Assembly (NCBI GenBank): GCA_964549495.1
Contig: CAZJWJ010000003.1
Coordinates: forward strand, 1 to 64,000
Source: JACKBJ01 sp964549495
GTDB taxonomy: Bacteria > Chloroflexota > Anaerolineae > Epilineales > Epilineaceae
Length of the DNA stretch: 64,000 bases
Reading direction: 5' to 3'
The notes beneath the pieces were generated by a model that ran no database searches, had not been told where the DNA came from, and saw nothing but the letters and a program-made list of their open reading frames with translations. Positions within the stretch are counted from its first letter, which is position 1. Every line of letters starts with the position of its first letter. A program made the position numbers and the translations under genes. Below are positions 1 through 8,134 of the stretch, one piece after another.

Positions 1-81
1 GAACAAGGGATTGAACTCCAAGACCCTCGCCTACATGGGCCGCGCCTCCTCGACCCGCCCCAAAGACTCCAGCGCCCGCCC

Positions 82-1455
82 CTACCAATACTGCGACTCC
101 TCCAGGTTCTCCCCGTTCATGGGCGCCAGGGTCTCGTCGGCCAAGGCGATCATCCGATCGTAGCCGCCGGTCGCATGCAAGGATCGGTAGTAGCCGAACT
201 GGTACCAGAAGGCTCGGAAGGGAAGGCCGATCTCGCGGGCCCGCTCGAAGGCCGATACGGCACCGACATGGTCGCCCAGCCGGCTGCGCGCCTCGCCGAG
301 GGCGAAGTGAGCCCAGGCATTGCCCGGCTCGGAGGCCACCCATGCCTCCTGCTCGGCCAGGATGCGTTGCCACATCGAGGCCTGGTCCCAGTCGCCGCCG
401 AGGGCCGCACGGACCGCCGGCTCCTGCTCGGGCAGCCATGCGATGACGTAGGCGCCCAGGAAGGGGCGCCACATGTTCTCGAATTCGGCGTAGCCGAAGC
501 TGCGGTCGGCACCGTAGTAGGAATCCTGGGCCGAGACTTGGCCGGCCGCGTCGTCGAATGCGGTCACGACGCGGTAGTGGCCCATCTCGCCTCGACCGTC
601 GACGCCGATCCACTGCTCGGCCAGGACGGGCACGCCGGCCCGCAGCAGCGCCTTGACCTGCTCGATCGTGCCTCCGTAGACGACCCGGGCTCGGAAGCCG
701 CGCTGCCGGGCATAGTCGGCCAGCTCGCCGGGGGAAACGTTGGTGTCTTCACGGTCCGGCTTGAGCTCGGCCGCGGCATCCAGCTGGTCGAGCTGCAGTC
801 CGAAGGCGCTCAGGGCCATGACGATGGAGGAGGGGCCGCAGTTGTTCCACTTCTGCCAGGTATGGGCCACGTCGGGAATGCGATGGGCCGTTGCGGCCTC
901 TGGTGCGGCGGCCGGCCGGCGAGCGCCGGCCGGCGCGGGTCCATCACCATAGTCGCCACCGGACGGGTCGAGCGAGGCCCTGGGGAGCGAGGCTTCGGCG
1001 GTGTTCGGATCATCGGATCGGTCCTCGTCGGGGCCATGGGTCGGAATGGAGGTCGCTGCCGGCGTCTCCTCCGCCGCGTCGGCTGCACCGGCCGCGGTCG
1101 CGTTGGCGGCAGGGTCAAGGGCCGTCTCCGCCGTGAGTCGGGCGCTCGGGTCGGGCGATGGGGAGGAGCCGGCCGGGTCGGCGGCGTCCTCGGTCGCGCG
1201 GGCATCGGCGGTGGCAACGGAGGCCGCCGTGGCGGCGAGGTCGGCCCGCTGGTCGCCGGGCGAACTGGAACCGGTCGGGGTCTCGACGGGCCCCAGCGAC
1301 ATCGCGGTCGGCGCGCCGGTCTGGTCTTGGCCCGCGGGTCGGGTCGCGCCGCAGCCGGCGATCAGGACCAAGGCCAGGCAGGCGGCGAGGGCTTGACCGA
1401 GCGGCGGGGCCGAAGGGATAATCCGGGGCTTGGTGCCGGCTGTCGATTGCGGCAT
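82..1455 (-). CDS. Exported lipoprotein with C39-like cysteine peptidase domain and TPR tail
   Basis: The protein starts with a lipoprotein signal (hydrophobic stretch then LIAGCG), so it is probably anchored outside the membrane. About 150 low-complexity Ala/Asp/Ser/Thr residues form a spacer. A papain-like C39_2 domain follows: NNCGPSS with the candidate nucleophile Cys near 206, GHYRVV with His near 293, then AQDSYYG supplying the third polar residue. The C-terminal ~100 residues look like two TPR-type repeats. I chose the ATG at 1455 because GAGAGG lies five bases upstream; a GTG two codons earlier would overlap that site. It is divergent from the small membrane gene to its right. Proteolysis is inferred from family; the substrate is unknown. 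Confidence 0.8.
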   Translation of the reverse strand: MPQSTAGTKPRIIPSAPPLGQALAACLALVLIAGCGATRPAGQDQTGAPTAMSLGPVETPTGSSSPGDQRADLAATAASVATADARATEDAADPAGSSPSPDPSARLTAETALDPAANATAAGAADAAEETPAATSIPTHGPDEDRSDDPNTAEASLPRASLDPSGGDYGDGPAPAGARRPAAAPEAATAHRIPDVAHTWQKWNNCGPSSIVMALSAFGLQLDQLDAAAELKPDREDTNVSPGELADYARQRGFRARVVYGGTIEQVKALLRAGVPVLAEQWIGVDGRGEMGHYRVVTAFDDAAGQVSAQDSYYGADRSFGYAEFENMWRPFLGAYVIAWLPEQEPAVRAALGGDWDQASMWQRILAEQEAWVASEPGNAWAHFALGEARSRLGDHVGAVSAFERAREIGLPFRAFWYQFGYYRSLHATGGYDRMIALADETLAPMNGENLEESQYW

Positions 1456-1493
1456 GATCACCTCTCGCGTTCATGAATCCAGAGAGTCCGGGA

Positions 1494-1856
1494 ATGAAAC
1501 GGGAAGACAAGCGAGACTTGGTCCTCGTCGGGGCCAGCCTGCTCGGCATCGCCGTCGGGGGAATCTTGGACGATCTGCAGGCCGGCACCAAACCTACCGA
1601 GGATTCGAGCGACGACTCGGGTCAGGACGAATCGGACGATGTTGGCGAGACCGCCGGGTCAGGATCGAGCAGGGCCTTGATCAGCGTGCCGGCCCTGATG
1701 ACGGCCACCAGCCTGTCGCGGCGCCTGGGCGAGCAGGCCGGCTGGCGCGCTGACCGATTGTGGAGCCAGGCGCTCCTGGCCTTCTGCGTCGGCGCGGCGC
1801 TGACCTACTTCGCCGACGGCATCCGCCGCTGGATCCCGGGAGCACGTTCGGGCTGA
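1494..1856 (+). CDS. Small predicted membrane protein, unknown function
   Basis: About 120 residues with two hydrophobic segments, one near the N-terminus (LVLVGASLLGIAVGGIL) and one near the C-terminus (ALLAFCVGAALTYFADGI), separated by an acidic Asp/Glu/Ser linker. This ATG is preceded by AGAGAG at seven bases; an in-frame ATG at 1473 is an alternative. Codon choice is GC-rich like its neighbours. I recognise no family. It stands just upstream of the acyl-CoA operon but nothing in it suggests a catabolic role. Confidence 0.5.
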   Translation: MKREDKRDLVLVGASLLGIAVGGILDDLQAGTKPTEDSSDDSGQDESDDVGETAGSGSSRALISVPALMTATSLSRRLGEQAGWRADRLWSQALLAFCVGAALTYFADGIRRWIPGARSG

Positions 1857-1982
1857 GCCGCCGCCGGCATCCAACCGGACCCGGCGGATGCTGCGGTGGC
1901 CGGTCCGACGCGCAGGGCGCGCCCTCCCGAATGCGGAAGCTCCTCCACAGCGACATCGACAGACCTCCAGGAAAGGGAGTCC

Positions 1983-2768
1983 ATGGCCAACCACAGCGAC
2001 TACGAAACCATTCTGGTGGAGCGCGATCCGCCCATCGCCACGGTGCGCTTCAACCGGCCCAAGGTGCTCAACGCGCTCAGCCCCGCGCTGATCGGCGAGA
2101 TGGTCGAGGCGATGCAAGCGCTCGACCAGGACGAAGAGATCGGGGCGATGGTCCTGACGGGCAGCGAGCGGGCCTTCGCGGCCGGCGCCGACATCGGCGC
2201 CATGGCCGAGAGCACGGTGGTCGAGCAGATCGGTCGGGATCAGTTCGCGACCTGGGACAAGCTGCGCAAGGTCAAGAAGCCCATCATCGCCGCCGTCAGC
2301 GGCTGGGCCCTGGGCGGCGGCAACGAGACGGCCATGATGTGCGACATGATCGTGGCCTCCGAGAGCGCCCGCTTCGGGCAGCCCGAGATCAATATCGGCA
2401 TCATGCCCGGCGCCGGCGGCACCCAGCGCATCGCCCAGGCCCTGGGCAAGGCCAAGGCCATGGAGGTGGTGCTCACCGGCCGGCCCCTGACGGCCGAGGA
2501 AGCCCTGGCCTGCGGCCTGATCAACCGCGTGGCGCCCGTCGAGACCTATCTGGAAGAGGCGCAGGGCCTGGCCCGCGAGATCGCAAGCAAGCCCCCCATC
2601 GCGGTCCAGCTGGCCAAGCAGGCGGTCAATGCAGTCTTCGACGACTACCTGGATCGAGGGCTGATGACCGAGCGGCGCAACTTCTACATGCTCTTCGCCA
2701 CCGAGGACCAGAAGGAGGGCATGCAGGCCTTCCTCGAGAAGCGCAAGCCCGAGTGGAAGGGGAAGTAA
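1983..2768 (+). CDS. Enoyl-CoA hydratase, PaaF-like crotonase
   Basis: A 261-residue crotonase that should hydrate 2,3-unsaturated acyl-CoA to the 3-hydroxy form. Both catalytic glutamates are visible, in GGGNETAMM and in FGQPEINIG, and the oxyanion region AAGADI is intact; length is normal for the family. The ATG was chosen for the GGAAAGGGAG Shine-Dalgarno just upstream and because homologues begin at this point. It is the first enzyme of a rightward operon whose next member starts three bases after its stop, so a PaaF-type step in aromatic or dicarboxyl-CoA beta-oxidation is likely, but substrate cannot be read from sequence. Confidence 0.9.
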   Translation: MANHSDYETILVERDPPIATVRFNRPKVLNALSPALIGEMVEAMQALDQDEEIGAMVLTGSERAFAAGADIGAMAESTVVEQIGRDQFATWDKLRKVKKPIIAAVSGWALGGGNETAMMCDMIVASESARFGQPEINIGIMPGAGGTQRIAQALGKAKAMEVVLTGRPLTAEEALACGLINRVAPVETYLEEAQGLAREIASKPPIAVQLAKQAVNAVFDDYLDRGLMTERRNFYMLFATEDQKEGMQAFLEKRKPEWKGK

Positions 2769-2771
2769 GCC

Positions 2772-3560
2772 GTGAGCGATAGCATCCGCTACCAAGTGGA
2801 CGGAGGCGTGGCCACGATCACGCTCAACCGACCGGACAAGCTCAACGCCTTCACCGACGAGATGCTGAAGGCCCTCGAGGCGTCGCTCGAGGAGGCCGAG
2901 CGCGACGAGGCCGTGCGCTGCCTGGTCATCACCGGCGCCGGCCGCGGCTTCTCGGCCGGCCAGGACCTGTCGGCCGTCCGCGATCGCGATCGATCCGGAG
3001 GGATGAGCTTCCGGGAGCATCTCGAGAAGACCTACAACCGCGTGATCTCGCGCATCCGGTCGATGGAGAAGCCGGTGGTGGCCGCCGTCAACGGCGTCGC
3101 GGCCGGCGCCGGCGCCAGCCTGGCCTTGGCCTGCGACCTGCGCATCTGCGCCGAGGAGGCGCGCTTCATCCAGTCCTTCATCGGCGTCGGCCTGGTGCCC
3201 GACAGCGGCTCGACCTTCTTCTTGCCGCGCATGGTCGGCTTCCCGCGGGCCTTCGAATTGGCCATCACCGCCGAGAAGCTGGGCGCGCGGGATGCCTTGG
3301 AATTGGGCATGGTCAACCGCGTGGTGCCGGCCGGCGAGCTGGCCACGACGGTCGCCGAATACGCGGGCAAGCTGGCCCAGGCACCCACCCGGGCCATCGG
3401 CTTGACCAAGCGGGCGATGAACCGCGCCATGACCGGCAGCCTGGACGATGCCCTGGCCTACGAGGCCCAGTTGCAGGAGATCGCCGGTCGCAGCGAAGAT
3501 CACGCCGAGGGCGTAGCCGCCTTCCTGGAGAAGCGGCCGCCGAGCTTCCAAGGTCGCTGA
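2772..3560 (+). CDS. Crotonase-family isomerase, PaaG-like
   Basis: A 262-residue crotonase with GTG start three bases after the preceding stop. Unlike its neighbour it lacks the first catalytic glutamate (VAAGAGASLALACD), and it carries GLVPDSGSTFFLPRMVG. This Asp-containing motif is typical of PaaG-type isomerases, which convert ring 1,2-epoxyphenylacetyl-CoA to oxepin-CoA or shift double bases of unsaturated acyl-CoAs. The context (hydratase, hydroxyacyl-CoA dehydrogenase, thiolase, aldehyde dehydrogenase) supports an aromatic-CoA degradation role. An ordinary enoyl-CoA isomerase remains possible because no ring oxygenase genes are in view. Confidence 0.85.
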   Translation: MSDSIRYQVDGGVATITLNRPDKLNAFTDEMLKALEASLEEAERDEAVRCLVITGAGRGFSAGQDLSAVRDRDRSGGMSFREHLEKTYNRVISRIRSMEKPVVAAVNGVAAGAGASLALACDLRICAEEARFIQSFIGVGLVPDSGSTFFLPRMVGFPRAFELAITAEKLGARDALELGMVNRVVPAGELATTVAEYAGKLAQAPTRAIGLTKRAMNRAMTGSLDDALAYEAQLQEIAGRSEDHAEGVAAFLEKRPPSFQGR

Positions 3561-3603
3561 TCGCCGAGCTTCGACCGCCCCGATGGACATGGAGTCCCCG
3601 AGC

Positions 3604-4506
3604 ATGACCGATCCAGCCGCAGATCCACCCCGCTACGACCACGACCGCGACCTGATCGTCGGCGTGGCCGGGGCCGGCACGATGGGCGCCGGCATCGCCC
3701 AGGTGGCCGGCTGGGCCGGTCACCGCGTCGTGCTCTACGACATCCAGGAAGACTATGTCGAGCGGGGCATCGGCGGTCTGTCGGGCTTCCTGCGACGTGG
3801 CGCCGAGAAGGGGCGCTACTCGATGGGCGACGCGGAGGCGGCCATCGCGCGGGTCAGCGGCACGACCGAGCTGGCGGACATGCAGGCCTGCGGTCTGGTG
3901 ATCGAGGCCGCCCCGGAGCGGCTGGAGCTCAAGCGGTCGCTCTTCGGCTCGCTGGAGTCCATCGTCGATGCCGACGCCATCCTGGCCACCAACACCTCGA
4001 CCCTCTCGGTGGCGGCCATCGCCGGCGGGCTCGAGCGGCCACAGCGGGTCTGCGGGATGCACTTCTTCAACCCGGCGCCCTTGATGCCCCTGGTGGAAGT
4101 GATCCAGGGACCGGACACCTCCGACACGGTGGTGGAGACGGTGGTGGCGTTGGCCCGCGCCTGGGGCAAGGAGCCGGTCGCAGCCAGCGACGCGCCGGGC
4201 TTCATCGTCAACCGCGTGGCGCGCCCCTACTATGGAGAGGCGCTGCGACTGCTGGGCGAACAGGTCGGCGATCCGGAGACCATCGATCGGCTGGCGCGGG
4301 ACGCGGGCTTCCCGATGGGCCCCTTCGAGCTGATGGACCTGATCGGCATCGACGTCAACTATGCCGCCGCACGCTCGGTTTTCGAAGGCTTCTTCGGCGA
4401 CCCGCGTTTCCGGCCGCATCCCATCCAGCGCGCGATGGTCGAGAGCGGCCGGCTGGGCCGCAAGACCGGCCGCGGATACTACGATTACGATCGGGAGCGG
4501 TCGTGA
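3604..4506 (+). CDS. 3-hydroxyacyl-CoA dehydrogenase, PaaH-like
   Basis: NAD-dependent oxidation of 3-hydroxyacyl-CoA. The Rossmann motif GAGTMGAGIAQ is near residue 20, the catalytic-His motif MHFFNPAPLMPLVEV is in the middle, and a C-terminal helical domain contains DAPGFIVNRV and GRKTGRGYYDYD. At 300 residues it is the single-unit form; long PaaH proteins have an additional C-terminal 3HCDH domain, which here may be supplied by the separate gene at 5338. I prefer the third ATG, which has GGAG upstream, over ATGs at 3583 and 3589. Its stop overlaps the next start (GTGA). Confidence 0.9.
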   Translation: MTDPAADPPRYDHDRDLIVGVAGAGTMGAGIAQVAGWAGHRVVLYDIQEDYVERGIGGLSGFLRRGAEKGRYSMGDAEAAIARVSGTTELADMQACGLVIEAAPERLELKRSLFGSLESIVDADAILATNTSTLSVAAIAGGLERPQRVCGMHFFNPAPLMPLVEVIQGPDTSDTVVETVVALARAWGKEPVAASDAPGFIVNRVARPYYGEALRLLGEQVGDPETIDRLARDAGFPMGPFELMDLIGIDVNYAAARSVFEGFFGDPRFRPHPIQRAMVESGRLGRKTGRGYYDYDRERS

Positions 4507-5312
4507 GCTCGGAGGTGCGAGCACGACCGGGGGCCGAGCCTTCGCTCGAGCTCTATCTGGACCACGCTTGCCCCTGGTCGGCCCTGGCCTTCGCCGCCAC
4601 GCGCCAGGTGGCCGCATCGTTGGAGTTGCAGCCCCGCTGGCGGCTGCTGCCCATCACCGGCGCGGGCAACGCGGCACCGGCCGAGGCGGCCATGCACCGG
4701 CAGCGCCGTCAGGCCGAGTGGCCGGCCGTGCTGGCTGCGGCGGCCGATTTTGGCCTGGCCCTTCGATCTCCGGCGGCGGACCTCGACGGCCGACGCGCCG
4801 CCTGGCTGGTCGCGGCCCTTCGCCAGGAGCTTCCCGAGCGCGAAACCGAGCTGCATGCAGCCCTGTTTCGGGCCGCCTTCCATGCGGGACGCGACATCGG
4901 CCAGCTCGACGAGCTGCGCTCGCTGCTCGGCGAATGCTTCGAGGATGTGCGTTGCCGTGGGGAGATCGAGCGTGCGATGCGCGGGGACCTCGAGGCCGAT
5001 GCTCCAGGCTCCAGCCTTCGGGCGGGCGGGGAGGAGCCGGCCGGGACGACTCGAGCGGGCGGGGAACGTGAGAGCCGCTCGCGGATCGAGTCCAGCTTGG
5101 CGTCCGATCGAGACGCGGCTTCGGCGGCCGGCGTCACGGCCGTACCGACCCTGGTGCTGGCCGGAAGCCACCTGCTCATCGGAGCCGAGCCGCCGGCCGT
5201 GCTCGAGCAGGCCATCGAGCAGTTCCGTTGCCTGGCCGAGCTGGCCGGTGCGGAACCGAGGCTCGAGCGCGTCAATGGTGGGCTGGCCGGCCCGCCAGGA
5301 ACCATCGACTGA
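4503..5312 (+). CDS. DsbA-fold (FrnE/HCCA-isomerase-like) protein with CxxS active site
   Basis: A 269-residue thioredoxin-fold protein of the DsbA/FrnE/HCCA-isomerase group. The N-terminal beta strand leads into DHACPWSALAF, so the usual CxxC is CxxS, and the cis-proline loop VTAVPTLVLAG and the GAEPPAVLEQAI tail are conserved. A ~35-residue Ser/Arg/Glu-rich insertion precedes the cis-Pro loop. With no second cysteine, a classical dithiol oxidase role is unlikely; a glutathione- or CoA-linked isomerase is more plausible. It is translationally coupled to the PaaH-like gene (overlap GTGA), which points to a role in the same pathway. Specific substrate unknown. Confidence 0.7.
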   Translation: MSSEVRARPGAEPSLELYLDHACPWSALAFAATRQVAASLELQPRWRLLPITGAGNAAPAEAAMHRQRRQAEWPAVLAAAADFGLALRSPAADLDGRRAAWLVAALRQELPERETELHAALFRAAFHAGRDIGQLDELRSLLGECFEDVRCRGEIERAMRGDLEADAPGSSLRAGGEEPAGTTRAGGERESRSRIESSLASDRDAASAAGVTAVPTLVLAGSHLLIGAEPPAVLEQAIEQFRCLAELAGAEPRLERVNGGLAGPPGTID

Positions 5313-5337
5313 TGCAAAAAGAGAGGCTGGGAAGCCG

Positions 5338-6126
5338 ATGCTGATCCTGTTGACCGGACCCGCCGAGGACCGGACGGGCCAGATCTTGGCCGCGCGATTC
5401 GAGGAAGCCGGCCACCGGGTTTGCGTGACCGGGCCGGATGCGCACCTGGAGCGCGAGGCGCGCACCGCCGATGCCCTGATCGACCTGTGGGTGGTCGACG
5501 CTCGACGCAAGGAGGCGGCGCTGGCCCGCTACGATCGCTGGCTCCCGTCCCGGTCGCCGATCCTGGCCTGCTGCCATGCGGCCTCGGCGACTGCCCTGGC
5601 CGCCGGCTTGCCGCGCCAGCCCTCGCGGCTGGTCGGCTTCGCCTTGCCGATGCCCTGGACGGATCGAAGCACGGTCGAGTGCGCGCTGCCGCTGCAAGCG
5701 CGTTCCGAGGGCGCCGAAGTTGAAATCCTCTTGAAGGCAGCGGATCCCGAAGTTGCTTCGGCCGCAGGTGAGGCGGCCGAGGACCTGTGGCGGGCCATCG
5801 ATCTCGAGCCGGTCTGGCTGGCCGACGCGGTCGGCCTGGCCTTGCCGCGCATCTTGGCCTGTCTGGCCAACGAGGCCTTCTTCGCCCTGGGCGAGGGTCT
5901 GGCCAGCGCCGAGGACATCGATCGCGCGATGCGGCTGGGCACCCGCTACCCGCGGGGACCGCTGGCCTGGGCCGATGCGCTCGGGCTCGAGCAGGTGCTG
6001 GCGATCCTCGAGGCCTTGGCCCGGGAACAGGGCGAGGACCGCTACCGCGCGGCACCGGCCTTGCGCCGATTGGTGGCCGCCGGTCGCCGGAGCGTCTACC
6101 CTTCATCGGTCGAAGGCGCGAGCTAG
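5338..6126 (+). CDS. Degenerate 3-hydroxyacyl-CoA dehydrogenase-like protein
   Basis: 262 residues aligning by eye to the 3HCDH fold. The C-terminal part is well kept (GEGLASAEDIDRAMRLG, then PRGPLAWADALGLEQVLAIL, RYRAAPALRRLV). The N-terminal half lacks the GxGxxG dinucleotide loop (it reads LTGPAEDRTG) and the HFFNP catalytic histidine motif (it reads GFALPMPW). It is therefore probably not an autonomous dehydrogenase. It may act as the second, non-catalytic domain that long PaaH proteins carry in one chain. The start ATG follows GAGAGGCTGGGA; the stop is two bases before the next gene. Confidence 0.7.
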   Translation: MLILLTGPAEDRTGQILAARFEEAGHRVCVTGPDAHLEREARTADALIDLWVVDARRKEAALARYDRWLPSRSPILACCHAASATALAAGLPRQPSRLVGFALPMPWTDRSTVECALPLQARSEGAEVEILLKAADPEVASAAGEAAEDLWRAIDLEPVWLADAVGLALPRILACLANEAFFALGEGLASAEDIDRAMRLGTRYPRGPLAWADALGLEQVLAILEALAREQGEDRYRAAPALRRLVAAGRRSVYPSSVEGAS

Positions 6127-6128
6127 CC

Positions 6129-6374
6129 ATGGAGGTGCCGCTCACCCTGTGGGCACTGTTTCTGGCCTACGCCATCCCGGTCGGACTGATCTTGGCGCTT
6201 CTGGCCTTGCTGCTACGCGGTCGCATCGAGCGCCGCCGGGCGGCGGCAGCCGATGCCGAGTTGCGCGAGATCGAAACCGCGTTGGCGATGATGGACGGCG
6301 AGCCGCAGGATCGGGCTACCGACCCGAACGAGATCTCCCACCCCAACGGCAGCGCGGGTGACGAGGACGACTGA
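6129..6374 (+). CDS. Small single-pass membrane protein in the acyl-CoA operon
   Basis: 81 residues: one long hydrophobic helix near the N-terminus (LFLAYAIPVGLILALLALLL) followed by Arg-rich RGRIERRRAAAA, then a polar, acidic tail. The basic patch after the helix suggests the tail is cytoplasmic. It begins two bases after the upstream stop and ends 27 bases before the next start, so it is in the operon. It resembles small membrane tethers of transport or enzyme complexes, but no family could be recognised. Confidence 0.6.
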   Translation: MEVPLTLWALFLAYAIPVGLILALLALLLRGRIERRRAAAADAELREIETALAMMDGEPQDRATDPNEISHPNGSAGDEDD

Positions 6375-6401
6375 CGACCGATTCACGAACCGAGGACAGT
6401 G

Positions 6402-8099
6402 ATGGATATCAGTGGCAAGACCGCGCTCGTCCTGGGCGGTGCCGGCCTGGTGGGCCGCGCCGTCTGCAACGAGCTGATCGGCCAAGACGTCGGCTGCCTG
6501 ATGGTCGGTGGGCTGACCGAGGAAGAGGCGCGGGGCGCTTGCCGCGACCTGAGCGCGCTACACCCGGAGAGCGAGGCCGAGATCCTGCCCATCTGGGGAA
6601 ATGTCTTCGTGCGCGATCGGCTCTCGCTGATCCCGCCCGGCGAGCTGCGCACAGACCACGAGCTGCGCAACCAGCTGCTCGCCGATGCCTTGGAGGACTG
6701 GAACGATGAGATGTACCAGGCCTCGCATCTGGTCCAGCTGGTCTTGGGCAAGAGCCCTCAGGCTCCCGGGCGCAAGCCCCATCTGGTGGTCGACGCCATC
6801 AACACCGCCACGGCGCTGGCCTACGGCGGCCTGTACCAGACCATCCACCGCACGCTGGCCAAGCGGCGGGCCGGGGATGACGAGGCCCTGCTCGAGGAGG
6901 TCGACGAGATGCTGGCCTCGTTTGCCATCCCCTGGCTGGTGCGTCACGTCCAGCTGATCAGCCAGGCGATGATCGAGGCCGGCACGCGGGTCTACGTCAA
7001 GATCGGCACCACCGGCACCGGCGGCATGGGCCTGAACATCCCCTATACCCATGGCGAGGAGAAGCCCTCGCGGGTACTCTTGTCCAAGAGCGCGCTGGCC
7101 GGCGCGCATTCGATGCTGCTGCTGCTGCTCGCGCGAACGCCGGGCGCGCCGGCGGTCAAGGAGATCAAGCCGGCCGCCGCCATCACCTGGAAGCGCATCG
7201 AGCGGGGACCGATCATGCACCGCGGGCAGCCGATGCCCCTGCACGATTGCCTGCCCGAGCAGGCCGTGCGCATCGAGCCGGGCCAGCCCTTTGACATGGA
7301 GGGGGCCGGACGCGGGCTGGATCGCCCCCTGGAGAGCACCTTCATCGATACCGGCGAGAACGGTCTCTTCAGCCTGGGCGAGTACACCGCCATCACCGCG
7401 CTGGGGCAGATGGAGGCGGTGACCCCGGAGGAGATCGCCGCCGCCGTGCGGCGCGAGGTGCGCGGGGAGTCCAGCGGCAACGACATCGTGGCGGCCCTCG
7501 ACTCGACCGTGATGGGTCCGAGCTACCGCGCGGGCCTGCTTCGCGCGCACGCCATCGAAGAGGCCCGGGCCCTAGAGACGGGCGCGGGCGCGCCCTCGAT
7601 CGCCTTCGAGATCCTCGGCCCGCCGCGCCTGAGCAAGCTGCTCTACGAAGCCGAGATCCTGCGCCGGGCCTATTCCAGCCTGGAGGCCGTCGCCGCCGCC
7701 GAGCCCGAGGCCATCGCCCGGGTCATGGAAGACACCGCCCTGGCGCATGATGACCTGCGACGAGCGGCGGTTTCGGTGGGCATCCCCATCTTGATGCCCG
7801 ATGGCCAGCGCCTGCTTTGCGCCGCACGGCCGATGCGCCAGCACCGCTGGGAACAATCGGGCTGGCAAGTCGACGCCGAGGCCATCGAGCGCTACTGCCA
7901 TGCCGACTGGATCGACCTACGCGTCAGCAACGCCGAGCGCTGGCGTGAGCGCGCCCGGGCCATCCTGCGCCACCAGGCGACCGAGGCCGCCAGCGGGATC
8001 AGCTCCTCGCAGCTCGACCGCCGCTTCGAGGGCTTCGAGATCGGCGAGGTCGCCGCCTGGATCTTCATTCACGAGGACGGCGGTCGGCGCGTACACTAA
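6402..8099 (+). CDS. Large Rossmann-fold protein of unknown function in the acyl-CoA operon
   Basis: 565 residues. The N-terminus is a dinucleotide-binding loop of SDR/epimerase type (KTALVLGGAGLVGRAV). Further in are a conserved-looking glycine-rich segment (IGTTGTGGMGLNIPYTHGE, about residue 200) and LLLLLLARTPGAPAV. No SDR YxxxK catalytic pair is evident, and the protein is twice SDR length, so the C-terminal half is a separate, unrecognised domain. The ATG is preferred over the GTG immediately before it, with GAGG six bases upstream. Position between the HADH-like genes and the thiolase suggests a CoA-pathway oxidoreductase or a reductase-like partner; this is inference. Confidence 0.6.
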   Translation: MDISGKTALVLGGAGLVGRAVCNELIGQDVGCLMVGGLTEEEARGACRDLSALHPESEAEILPIWGNVFVRDRLSLIPPGELRTDHELRNQLLADALEDWNDEMYQASHLVQLVLGKSPQAPGRKPHLVVDAINTATALAYGGLYQTIHRTLAKRRAGDDEALLEEVDEMLASFAIPWLVRHVQLISQAMIEAGTRVYVKIGTTGTGGMGLNIPYTHGEEKPSRVLLSKSALAGAHSMLLLLLARTPGAPAVKEIKPAAAITWKRIERGPIMHRGQPMPLHDCLPEQAVRIEPGQPFDMEGAGRGLDRPLESTFIDTGENGLFSLGEYTAITALGQMEAVTPEEIAAAVRREVRGESSGNDIVAALDSTVMGPSYRAGLLRAHAIEEARALETGAGAPSIAFEILGPPRLSKLLYEAEILRRAYSSLEAVAAAEPEAIARVMEDTALAHDDLRRAAVSVGIPILMPDGQRLLCAARPMRQHRWEQSGWQVDAEAIERYCHADWIDLRVSNAERWRERARAILRHQATEAASGISSSQLDRRFEGFEIGEVAAWIFIHEDGGRRVH

Positions 8100-8134
8100 C
8101 GCAGACCGTCTCAGCGAGAGGACCGGAGCCCAAC

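Noticed and set aside
1..81. Possible end of a gene at the left edge
   Set aside because: Too short to show any motif, no stop/start pattern that supports a real gene.
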